Position numbers and translations under genes: made by a program
Notes under the pieces: generated by a model
What the model was told of the DNA's origin: nothing
Database searches by the model: none
Seen by the model: the letters and a program-made list of their open reading frames with translations, nothing else
Shown here: positions 33,129-44,046 of the stretch, piece by piece
Position numbering within the stretch: position 1 is the stretch's first letter
How the letters are laid out: every line of letters starts with the position of its first letter
Assembly: GCA_026075535.2 (NCBI GenBank)
Contig: AP026543.1
Location: forward strand, 2,046,001-2,110,000
Source: Tricholoma matsutake
Taxonomy: Eukaryota > Basidiomycota > Agaricomycetes > Agaricales > Tricholomataceae
Reading direction: 5' to 3'
DNA: 64,000 bases

Positions 33129-34473
33129 TTACCGATTAACATTCGTCCGCTGAGCGGCTATAAAGTGTTGTTGTTTTTCAAGATCTTCGAGAGTAGTCAG
33201 CCCCACGAGTCGGACCATCAGAAATGGCGAGAAAAGGAACAAACCGTGGGCCCACATAGCAGCCCCCACTCTATTCGATACTGTAAACACGAGACCAACA
33301 ATCGGCAGACCCTCAAGGAGGGCGGCAGTGAAACCAAATACTGTATAAATTGATTAGCTATGCAATGAAGGGGCAGGAATGACACGCAAAGCACTCCGGT
33401 AATCCCATTTGCGCTCCTCCATAAATACGGCAATTTGGTGCGGGGTCATTTTCTTTGCATCGAAATACTAAGTAATAGTTAGTAAGGAACGTTAGTAGAA
33501 ACGAAAGAGAAACGAAAAACTACTTGGTTGTGCAGACCGTGCGCCGTCACGAGTGCTTTGAACCACGCCGTGATGAGTATGCCCACAAAGGGGTAAAAGC
33601 CGAACGTCGTTAGAAGAACTAAAACAATAAATCCAGATCATCGTCAGCATGTGAAATAGCTGCTAAGACCTCAGCAGGACGTAACCTTTCTTGATAACGA
33701 ACAGGCCTAGTTGTCCAGTCGCCCTTGCCCACCCCCTCCTTTTCATATCACCAAGATCTACAGGCGGAGGAACGTCCCATTCTTCGACATATGGTCCCCA
33801 GAAATCGGGGCCCTTGCCTCTGGAAGCAAGCGTCTGGGCCCATGCACGCTCCCGTGCGATGCGGATGTTACGTGCGAGGAAGTAGTGAAGGATGAAGGTC
33901 ATCTGGGCGCCGAGCAGGAGAACGGCGGCATCTGAGAAAGGTATGAATCGAAGTCTTAAAGTAATGGTGAGAAGGGACGTACATGTAGGAAGATCGAATG
34001 GGATAGGCAAACCAAAGATGGTATCTTTTGAGAGACCCGATACGCGAGGCGAGCTGGGTGCAGACATACGGTAAGATTCAGTATAAGTTGGATGTAAAAG
34101 ACATACGTACTTTGCGAGGAACATCTTGATAAATTTTCTTTGCAGCTTGAACGTCAAGAAAGCCTGTACATTGAAAGTTCAGAAACCCACAAGCAACATT
34201 CATGTAAACGAGGTAAGGTACCCAGACAGTCCCAACAACTGCTCCACGAACTGTCCCATGTTTGCACTTCTTCCATGCAGGGCCATATAATGTTTCATCG
34301 TTGAAAAGCCTATACGCGCCCACGATCACATAAGTCGGTGTGAACTGGAGACGGAGAGTCGCTCGTTTGAGGTTGGAAGGAACATCCTCGGGCTTGGCTC
34401 CATGTGAAGGTGTTTTGGAGGGATCTGGCTCGAAAAGAGCATCCTGGGCTTCGGGGCCACTGGCGACAGACAT
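33129..34473 (-). CDS. EI24/Rrt8-like polytopic membrane protein
   Basis: About seven exons. The product starts MSVASGPEAQDALFEPDPSK, and hydrophobic stretches follow (TPTYVIVGAYRLF, GTVWVPYLVYMNVACGFLNF, AAVLLLGAQMTFILHYFLA, TTFGFYPFVGILITAWFKAL, LLEGLPIVGLVFTVSN). The end, VGAAMWAH|DLEKQQHF, is reached by splicing out a 61-nt intron and is diagnostic for the Rrt8/EI24-type family I recall. In budding yeast, Rrt8/Lds proteins are linked to lipid droplets and the spore wall; function here is inferred only from family. The junction between the first and second exons (about 34,110 to 34,055) could not be fixed to the base. Confidence 0.6.
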
Positions 34474-34734
34474 GAGAGACAGCTAGACATCGAGTCTGGC
34501 AGCGAACCAAGACTTTTCACTTGCACGTGCCAGACAGTGGTTCCGCATTACCGTAACTTACGAACTCTAGTCTCTACTAGTTGCGCTGAATATCGTGCTC
34601 ACATTGCTACATTGTAGGGATCTTCTCCATACATGCTGACTCTTCAGCAATAGCCCCAACCTCGGTATCAGAAAACTCCTCATTTCCCGTGGAAAACACT
34701 GCAAGATGTCTTAGACTCCAAAAACAAACCCATT

Positions 34735-35208
34735 TCAATCTCCCAAGCCTCTTTGTCCATTTTCTCCTTCCTCTTCTTCATGTGCCACTCCTTCATCGTA
34801 CGCCTTTCTTGCCAGCTCAATCGTCGCCCGATATTCCTCCTTTATCTCAATCTCAAGAGTCAATATCTTCTCTGGCAACTTCAGCCCCCTCCGCCATACG
34901 CAGCTAAAAGCCTCTTCGTGTGCTCCCGCATTTTCAGTGGCTTTAGCCCGTAATGCAAGAGTTGCGCGCTATAAAAATAGGCTAGTTGGTCCTGATATGC
35001 CGCGAGTTTTGGCTGGCGCTTCGTGACTTTACCCGTCTTGGTAAGGACCGGTGGGGGTGGCGCGTAGATCAAGAGTTCGTAGAGTGCTTTCGCGTCTTTG
35101 CGTTCATGGCTAAATCCTTCAACTTGGACATAAAAGCTGTCACACTTGTATAAGAAGCCATCACGCGAAATGGCTGGAGCATAGGGGTACAATTCAATGA
35201 GAAGGAAG
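34735..35208 (-). pseudogene. Fragment of an uncharacterised basidiomycete protein, frameshifted
   Basis: After a good acceptor (CACACAG|AT) the frame reads SFLLIELYPYAPAISRDGF, FYVQVEGFSHERKDAKALYELL, TKRQPKLAAYQDQLAYF and LLHYGLKPLKMREHTKRLL. I recall this as a conserved family of unknown function. The frame stops at GGGG*, but the expected C-terminal helix (LPEKILTLEIEIKEEY...) continues in another frame. The break falls in a run of five G (34,885-34,889 on the plus strand shows C5). No upstream exon with an ATG was found. It is either a decayed gene or an assembly homopolymer error. Confidence 0.5.
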
Positions 35209-36267
35209 GATCTGTGTGTAGAAGTTGAACGTCACAGTACACGTGACGCGACGCGAACCGTAACTCTCAAGAGTCAAAGTTACTTACTTTTTACGGGTCT
35301 TGCTAACTTATAACGCTGGCGGCACCTGTTCGTTCGGACAACTTTCACGGTCAATCAGAAAAACATCTGAACAGCTGATTTTATTTCACCACTGTCATCT
35401 CTTTTAAATGATGGCACCATATCATCGGACAACAAATCTCTGCCAACTTTGTATAGTGGATCCAGCAGGCTTAAATGCGAACAAGGGAATTTCCTGCCCG
35501 CCTCTAAATCAAGGTTATCTCAAGGCCAACCCAAGGCTTGACACGTCGTGATTAAGGTCATGTAGACGGTCAGTACACCATCAACTTGTATCCACAGATC
35601 CTAATTATTTAATGATGTCTTTTATTCAGACTGTCCTACGCATTGCAGCGTATGAGTATGTGACATTGTGAACATCCGAGTCGCACCTCACTGTGCGATG
35701 CTGCTGCATCCATACCTATTATTTCACCCTTCTGGGTAAGTTTTCTATCATTCACCAAGATCTTTACCTTCAGTGCCTTCATTTATCTACCCAGTCCGGG
35801 TCTACTGATTAGTATCAGCCTGAGTATGTGGAAATGGCTGTCAGGCCAGATTGTTGCAAAATATGTCCGAACTGACGAATACTCTTGAAGGTGTACCTAT
35901 TCATGGGTACGATGACGCCGGACTTGAATGTGCTTACATTGTACTCAGTGGTAACATACAAATAGACAGAATAAAGTACGGAACAGAGTACAGTGTTCAA
36001 CGGGTCAAAGAAACAGGCGGGTCAAAGAAACAAAACACTTTCATCATGTTAATCTTAACTCTTCAGTTTCAATTCTTCAACAGATACTTAGGTATACTCC
36101 TCTTGTAAGTCTGTAGGATGGCTGTCAAATTATCAAGTGCACGGGGCCCATCCTATGTTAGATCTTTCGCAACGTTGGCAGCTTTTTTCAGCTTTCACTC
36201 GATCATTCCAAAACAGGAAGTCAATCTTGGTCATCCACCCGAAAATGCATCAGCAAAATCAATGGTC
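35209..36267. other. Intergenic region, nothing recognised
   Basis: No supportable gene or repeat. Contains the unassigned upstream part of the preceding fragment. Confidence 0.4.
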
Positions 36268-37986
36268 GACTTATTTAGCTTATTTAGCTTAGAGTCCAAT
36301 TAAGGAAATTAAGCCTTATTAAGGAAAATAAGTACAATTTTTTCCTTAAAATTGATGACCAGTCAAGCAGATATAATCTATTAAGCGGATAAGTGACATT
36401 TCAGCAAATAAAGGCTGTAAGAATCTTGTAAGTCCTTAAGGCCCTAGGACTGCTTGACTTATGTTCGAAATTTCTTCCAAGTCCCTCGGCATTTCCCGAA
36501 AACGGAAATTCACGTGTTCGTCATGCAACCACGACACGTCGTCATCAACCGTGTCTGCCAGGTCATCACCACCCGTCAATGCCGCCGATGCCATCGCTGC
36601 TGTCCTCCCTCTCTCCTCCCTCCACTACCACCACCAGTTTGTAAACATCCACACTCAATGCACCCACAGCTGCCACCTCGCCAGCAAATGACGGAAACGG
36701 GCCGCATCGCACACAAAACAGGCACAGACGACATTTTCTTTTTCCTGCTTTTTTTTTGGGCTTCAACTAACATATAATAATTTATAGGTTCTAACAGTAT
36801 TATAATGACAATGAAAAAAAGAAGCACCCATGCCCAACAAACAATGATGAGAAGACAGGAACAGCAAAACCATGCCACCACGACCACCACAGCACCCCCA
36901 ACCAATGCCGAAAGCAAGTGCTCACGGGGTGGAAATGGGGAGCAGCCTGGATGGATGGAGAAGTTGGGGAGACGATGACGAGGGAGAACAAAAAAGGGCC
37001 CAAGTGACGTTGTCGACATCTCTTGGGCTATAGGTATCTTTTCTGTTCTTTTCCCATTTTGTTTTCTTGTTAACAAATATTTTTAGGTACAAACCTGTGA
37101 TTTTGACTATGACAACGACTACCGGCCCCACCTGCCCCCCACCACTTCTGTGGGGGGGCAGCCGGGAGGTAGCAAGGACCAGCGATGACAATGACCAGGA
37201 GGGCTAGCACCCACAACGAGGATGCCAACAATGGACAACCCAACAACAGGGACGTGAATAGATGCAGGCAGCGGGGGAAGGGTGATGAGGGGCACAAACA
37301 ATGTCTATCGTTGTTTGAGCCCCAGGTAATTTTTTTCCATGTTTGCTTCTTTTTTTTCATTCAACTTATCAACTCTTTAACTTCTAGGTTTTACTGTTGC
37401 TGTATCTATGGAAAACCGCCACCACCGCCCTGCACCACCTCCACAAGCCACTGCTCGTGGGGAATGGGAATGGGACAACAATGACGGGGACGGGACAACA
37501 ACAATGGAGATACCGGCGACGACAACGACAAGGATGACGAAACAAGGCCGAGGACAGGGACGACGTGAGGAGAGCAGGACAGAGACAGCAGGGGCCACCA
37601 CAATGCGCTGATGACAGGATCTCCTTTTATTTATTTATGTTGTATGCCCACCCCCCTCGCATCTTGCGTGAGGAGGGTTAGTTAGCGGTGATGATGTATG
37701 TATGTAGTATACTCTATTTCAATAGCCAAATATATATATTTTATGATTCAAATGTCTCCTTAAATGTCTTCTTAATTTCCTTATTGACATGGCTAGGCAG
37801 CCCCCTGAGAGCTGATACTTGCTGAAAAGCAGTTTAAGCAGCAATATAAGGATAAATTAAGCAAATTTTGCTTAATTCAGGAAATGACCCTACTTATTCT
37901 AAGCAAGATCTGCTTAACAGCCATTTGCTTAATTCTGCTTAATTCTGCTTAATTTTGACTTTAAGAAGCATTAAGCATAATAAGTC
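36268..37986. mobile_element. Candidate non-autonomous DNA transposon with TTAAGC-rich ends
   Basis: The left end (GACTTATTTAGCTTATTTAG) and the reverse complement of the right end (GACTTATTATGCTTAATGC) are imperfect inverted repeats. Within about 200 bp of both ends, TTAAGC/GCTTAA and TTAAGG-type motifs recur many times; the interior lacks them. The interior has low-complexity CCACCAC-type sequence and TTTAGGT-like steps but no transposase. No clean target duplication is visible (CAATGG versus CATTGG nearby), so the limits are uncertain by a few bases. Confidence 0.45.
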
Positions 37987-38532
37987 AGCATTGGATTTTC
38001 CTGATGTGTTCTAGTCACAGTAATAGGAGCCATTCTAATTTCTAGAGTCATGTTCATATGAACAGAATTTTCTCTGTAGGATCTTTTTGTCCCAGTTATG
38101 TTCATCAAGTACAGTCAGAATTTGGCCATAGAATGCTTAATACAGGATCTAACATGTTGATGGTTTGGGCGTGACATGATTGTTTGTGTCACAAATTGCC
38201 TGATCGAGTCTTTTGTTTCTTTGAGTCGCCAGAGCACATTTTGAGTCTTTGGTGTGCCGCTTCCACACATTGACATAAAATATTCAACTGAACCTGTAGA
38301 ACTCATGTTTTATCCTAAATACATCTTCATGTGTACTCACAATTTCAAACAGGTTGTAGTGAGAGTGAATGGAAAAGAGACTATTATTTTTGTTTCATTG
38401 GCCCGTTGAACACTGTAAAGTGTTCCGTCACGGTGAGTGTAAGTGAAAAATAAGGAAAAGGTACGAAAGGGCACGACACGCGAGCTCGAAATATTATAGC
38501 TAGGGTACTTAACGGGGGGTGCAATCTATTAT
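37987..38532. other. Intergenic region, nothing recognised
   Basis: No gene or repeat supported; holds the 3' side of the NmrA-like gene. Confidence 0.45.
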
Positions 38533-39798
38533 CTACATGGCGCAGCAGAGCTCCCGATTAGGGAGTAGTCGTCCCTTGCCATCTTCCGCATTCTTCAGTG
38601 CAGTCGAGCCGATCCTTCCATTGTAACCCGTCTTCCGAATCCAACTCTCAAGTGTATACCCCGTGGGATGAGTACGGCGTACCCATTCCATATTTCTCTT
38701 GACGAGATCATCCCTCCACAAGCCCCAGAAACCGGAGAAATGCTGTCTAATGGTGACTGAGCCATCTCCAATCTTCTTCTCGTTAGCAATCGGACGGTCA
38801 GTGCTAGACAAGCAGCGGAACCACTGGTCGAGAGTCAGCCTCTTGTGAACAGAGGGTATTCCGGTGACCTTAGTAAAGGTCTCCGAAAGGTAGTCCCACC
38901 CGACCATCTCGCTGGCGACCTCGAGGTCTTTGCCTGATGTTTCTTCACGATGGTCAAGGGTATATCGCACCCACCATCCGAGGTCTTCAAGGGCGATCAT
39001 GCAGACGTGACCGTCGTTGACTGGCGAGCCGAAGACAACAGTTCCGTCCTCCCGCACGTTAAGCGGTCCACATAAAGGCTTTAATAAAACCATCATATTC
39101 AGTGAGAATCTGGAAATGTCAGGGGATCACGATTTTCTCACATAATTCAACATTTCGAGATAGACGCCAGAACTAATGGATGTCCAGGTGAGACCATCGC
39201 CAAGTGAAGAAGGTTGCCCTTTCAGGAACTCTGTAACAATTCCCTTAGCATCATGATGCTCGGTCATATAGGTGGGATCGTAATTTCCGAGCTAAATCGA
39301 TGCGGGATCAGACGTGGAGACGCTGAATATACATCACATCTGTGGTCGTCGAGCTAACCTTGCTGCCATAATCTAGACCACTCCAGATCAGATGCCGAGC
39401 GGTCTTTGTGCGTCTTGCTGTCTCGTAAATCTTGATGCCAGAGAATATCTCTTGCTGCTGACCAACTGTGTAAGTGTCAGTGTTGACCCACCCGCCGTAG
39501 CAACCATCCCAAGCTGCAGCGACGGCTGATAAGTCGTCGAAAGCGCCTGATATCGCGGTGAAAGTTGTAAAAAGACGGTGTTACATCTAGTGGAATCTAG
39601 TGGAGACATACCTTTGAAAATCTCAACACCGAGCGCTTCAAGTTCCTTTGCTCGTCTGCTTGTCGGGTCTCGTGTAAGAGCACGAACAGCATATGGTGAC
39701 GGTGTTCCGTCCTCGCTTGGAGCAAGCAGTGCTGGAATGACATACATTCCCTGGGCACCGGTGGCACCTATGACGAGGATTCTCTTCTTGTCGGACAT
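38533..39798 (-). CDS. NmrA-like NAD(P)-binding protein
   Basis: Four exons. The first ends ALGVEIFKG| before a GTATGT...ATCAG intron; later parts read FDDLSAVAAAWDGCYGGW, ARHLIWSGLDYGSK|LGNY and TSISSGVYLEMLN, and the last exon runs from PLCGPLNVREDGT to the stop. Near the N-terminus is a Rossmann glycine motif, VIGATGAQGMYV (GxxGxxG). NmrA family proteins are atypical short-chain dehydrogenases that often sense NAD(P) redox state or regulate transcription factors. The catalytic Tyr-x3-Lys is not expected. A long C-terminal region (SETFTKVTGIPSVHKRL...) is conserved in basidiomycete members I recall. Cytosolic, no signal peptide. Confidence 0.8.
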
Positions 39799-42734
39799 AT
39801 TTACAGAGTAAGAGAGAATTGTGCACTCAGGGACCATTGTTGAGCCCTTATATGATATTTTCAGCCGACGACTTGATAGGTATCTTCTGAGCTCTCAGAG
39901 TAGGGCCCGTAACCTTACTCGTAGTTCCGATTTCTCAATGGTATGCTGGCTGGAAAAGGCCACCTTCGGGGTATGTTTTGAATCACCATGTCATAGAGCT
40001 TAATTACGCGGACCCAGCCAAGACCCAGCGCGAACCCGGAACCCGCCCCCTGATCGGTTTCCTCCATTGATCGGCTAAGAGTGTTGACAGAGGTATCTTC
40101 TGCGCTGAATCGCGATTCTGACAGCTTTCTTCCGAGGAGACGAGTTGGAGACAATTCAACGAACGATTCTGTCAATCGCAGAGGATGTGGGCTCCGTCAC
40201 ACGGCGATCGCTGCGGCATTAGCGCTTAGCCCTAATAGCCGCATCACTACGGGAATGCGGGGCTCATGTCACAGTTCGGTGGTTGCCTGACTCCAAATCG
40301 GGAGTCAGGACAACACAACTCGGTTGAACCCGTGAGAAAGTGGAATTAAGCCGCCGCTGCCCGACGTAATCCGTCAGTCACGGTAGCGGCACACTGGGTT
40401 CGGATTGGGTCAGATAAAAGAACGGGATGTTAAGTATATTCTCTGGTTCTAGCTACAAGTATGTAGGGATTATGTCTTTCTTTGAAAGTGTCCGAAATCT
40501 AAGGAGTGTGGTATTACGTAATGCTATGGGCAGCAAAGTAAGTAATAATGAATGTAAGGCTATGGTTGAAATGAATGTGTGGATAGAGTAGGTAGCCATA
40601 GCGAACATCAGTAAGGAATGTACAGGATAGCAGTGCCGTCTCGATGATGGACGCGGTGATGCGTCAGTCATGTGACTGGTGACTGTTTGAGTTGGTCACA
40701 TGAAATAAGCCGCGAGAATCTTCAGAAGTGCAGCAAATAAGTTTGATCTCGGTGAGCTGGAGAGGCAAACGGATGGGGACTACGACATCGGTAGACTACA
40801 TATACAGTCCTTGTGCCACAAGAATGTACGAGTCCAGAACAAATGACGAAACAATAGCAACGCGCACACACGTGCATCGTGCACATAACGACCCGATCCA
40901 TATTCCAACAGAGTTCATAGGCGCGAGCGCGAAGACGGTGGTGGTTGGCAAAGCGGATAAGGCGCGTGGTAGGTGACATCATCGATATCGATTAGATTTG
41001 CATCTTGAAAACCATTGGTCAGGTTCCCTATCTTGGAGTCAGGACTCGGAACAAGTGCCGGCTGATGGCTTTCAACTTGAAAACGGTCAGGCTCTGAAGC
41101 ATTGGACCACAAACTATGTGATATTTCTATATAGGTACCTAAGTCTCTCTTTTTCTCCTCTTTTTTCCCTCTTTTCCCAACAAAAAACCTTCGCACCCAC
41201 AGAGTACATGAGCCGAATGCGGCTGACATCATCGATGTCATCAGTGATGATACACCCACGTGACGTGATCATGATGTTGGATGTCATTTCCATCGCCGTC
41301 TTCGGCTTGGTGCTAAATTTTTAGGCCTTGCCGAAGAACGAACTCGGCATCGGGAAGTCTCTTTTATGCCTGTGCTGCTTTCCTCAGAGTCTTGCCCTCG
41401 CCGAGCTGCATGAGGTCACTTCCGGGTCTCTAACTTTCTGCACAATATGCTCACTCGCATAATTCCGGCCCTTCCAGAATTTAGCTATCTCACCAAACCT
41501 ACACATGTCGTTTCTAACCTCGCCCATTGCTTTTGGTCAGGGTTGGGCATTTTTGCATTGAGTAGTTACATATCTATTTGGATAGTATATATCACTACCT
41601 GCTGAACAGAGTCCTATAAACGACTTACTTAAACACTATGTTAAAGCTACAATAATGCGCGACGCTATCGCGTGCCAGTCATGTGATGGCACGCCGCCAC
41701 TGGTTACCGCCGTCGGCGTGATGCCGTAGTGATGCGGCATTGATGCCGGAGTTCCCAGTCAGTCGCTATTTTGATTTGTTAGAATCGTTGCCTACCGGGC
41801 GGGAGGTCTAGGATCTCGGATATCACCTCACTGACCTGACAGGTAGACTTCGCGCAGATCCTCGATCATTGACACTTCGCTTCTGGATCTTCTTTCACTC
41901 AATCATTATGGACCGCGCTCATACATATCACTCTGTGCTTGCACACACATCGGCCACTAGAGTTTTCGCCATGTATCACGCGCTGACGCGTAAATTGGCT
42001 GGTATGAACATAGGGCCCTTCGACAGCAGTGGGACACGAGTTGAGCGTAGTGTTGCAACGGCGCGCCTCAGCCCCCCGTAACGACCCCAAGTCGCGCTAT
42101 AAGTATATATATATATGTGGGCGGCTCTGAGCCGTTAAGCGGACTTAGGATTGCCAAAATCGCAGGCATGTGGTTCTAGACCAAAAGAAACACACACTAT
42201 TTGGAACATAGATGTCACTAGCTACAGAGCAAGTGGCTCGACTCGGAGACAGACCAGTCTCACATGGTACCGGTAGAGCCTCGTTTAGGCAAGAGACGTT
42301 GTGATTTAGGAAGCAGATGACGACCCGTGGCCAGCCTCTGATGGTCTAGTGCTCATCCGTCCCATCTAGCAAGGGACTGCAAAGGACAGCTGCCGAAGGA
42401 TTCCACGATAAATCAGTGGGTGACTTCAGGACCCGAAACCCCCCACAAATATATGTTTCACAAAAAAAATCCTTAGGTAGAGGACGTCGTCTGGAGCACG
42501 TAGCAGTGTTGCCATTAGGGAGTAGTGCGCGTTCTTAAGTCTTTGGCTGGTATAGCGAGCAAGGACTCGCAATATTCTTGCAGGTTTGCTGGAGGGAATT
42601 CTTTCCGCAGCCAATCCACTGGGTCTTGTCGAACACAACTGTCCCCGCATAGGTCGAGGATAGCGTGTTGGAGAATTTCAGAAGAGTTCTAACACTATTC
42701 CGACCCTTAGTTCTCTTGTCGCTGGTCGCTAATT

Positions 42735-43100
42735 TCTAGAAAAGAGGTTTTGACCGAAACTTCCATATCAGCCGATATGCCGATGCCGAATTGGGATGAA
42801 CATCAATTCCTGAAGACCAACCTTTGTAGATCACAAAATCTACAGAGGGCTCAAGACACCTCTGTAGTTGCCTCTAGACGATTTCCACCTCGCTAAATGA
42901 GATCGGTGTGATGATATCTTCATATTTTGTGACAGAACGTTTAGTTTGGGAATTGCCCCTCTCCCGCTCCCCCCCATCAACATATATACATTGTCTGCTT
43001 ACAGTTTACTTGGAAAAATTGATATTCAAACGCGCTCGAACTCCGCCATTGCCTCGCCAACTTTCTAAAAATTTCTAGATCCTTACGGAAAGTCACACAC
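42735..43100. repeat. Tandem MITE-like repeat, copy 1
   Basis: Closely similar, in the same orientation, to 43,170-43,576; the offset between copies is about 473 bp. Shared landmarks are CAGCCGATATGCCGA, CGCTAAATGAGATCGGTGTG, ATCAACATATATACATTGTC and the 3' end TTCTAGATCCTTACGGAAAG. The left end is less conserved than in copy 2. No coding potential. Confidence 0.6.
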
Positions 43101-43169
43101 TGAGGGGACTGAGCCCGTGGCCCGATGTTATCGCGTGGGCCCACCTAGATAATGGGTGACCGGTGACTA

Positions 43170-43576
43170 GTGACTTCCCGGAAGGATCTAGAAAAATGTA
43201 GAGAGGTTTCGATACTCTTTGGATACTCTGAACTTCCATCAGCCGATATGCCGAAGCCAAATTGGGACGACCATCAATTCTGTTCCTGAAAACCAACCTT
43301 TGTAGTATGTAGTTCACAAAATCTACAGAGGCCTCAGGACCCCTTGTCTGTTCACGTCGCTTAAGCTCGCTAAATGAGATCGGTGTGTGATGAGATCTTG
43401 ATAATTTGTGATCCGAACACTCGTTTTGGAAATACACATGATCTTGTCCCTCTCCCGCTCCCCTCATCAACATATATACATTGTCTGCTTACGGATCAGA
43501 AAAATCTACCGAGGTTGATATTAAACACGTTCCAATACCCTCCATTTCTAAATTTTCTAGATCCTTACCGAAAGTC
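43170..43576. repeat. Tandem MITE-like repeat, copy 2, with terminal inverted repeats
   Basis: Begins GTGACTTCCCGGAAGGATC and ends with the near inverted complement (GTGACTTTCGGTAAGGATC on the other strand), about 30 bp of imperfect TIR including GGATCTAGAAAA. About 407 bp, AT-rich interior, no coding potential. I see no clear target duplication. Confidence 0.55.
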
Positions 43577-44046
43577 ACCCAGTACGTGAAACAGCATACC
43601 ATGCGGGCTGACGATCTGAGATAGCATTTTTTAACAATAGTAAACGCTATAGCCTATGTCTATTCTGCGCAACCTTGCCGGTTTACCCCTGACCCGACTA
43701 GATCAGTGTCACATCGACCTCAGGACCTGTCATCGCATGTGACCGCGTCGTTGCTGAATGAATCTCTATGCAGGTTACATGGTCTCTGTTAATGTTTTAC
43801 GAACGTAAATTTGTTCAATATGAAATTTGCTCGAAAAACTCGGTTGCTGAAGTGCTCTAATTAACTCCTTTGAAATACGCTGAAGACAAAGACGTTGCAC
43901 CATATATACAATACTTTGGATAGCAACACGGACCCACGGTGCCATAGCAATATTTGTTCCGCACTCGGCAAATTATTATTACTATGTACGATTACTTACA
44001 AGTCACATACACGTGATGTTACCGAACGCGGCAAATTACTTCAAAA

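Larger units (their letters stand above)
39799..44046. other. Gene-poor region with palindromic and tandem repeats
   Basis: I can support no gene in these 4.2 kb. There is a hairpin CTGACTC...GAGTCAG near 40,290. A 14-bp block GCCGCATCACTACG near 40,240 recurs inverted near 41,725. The tandem TIR repeats at about 42.7-43.6 kb are listed separately. Confidence 0.4.

Noticed and set aside
36566..37611. Several overlapping frames of 60-166 codons on both strands
   Set aside because: Low-complexity Pro/Thr/Val-rich translations of CCACCAC-type sequence within a candidate non-autonomous element; no family resemblance.
40200..41800. Inverted pair GCCGCATCACTACG near 40,240 and 41,725 as ends of a transposon
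   Set aside because: Similarity does not extend beyond about 25 bp and no target duplication or other shared terminal motif was found.
42330..42400. tRNA-like stretch (TGATGGTCTAGTGCTCATCC)
   Set aside because: It resembles an A box, but no B box or cloverleaf could be drawn downstream.
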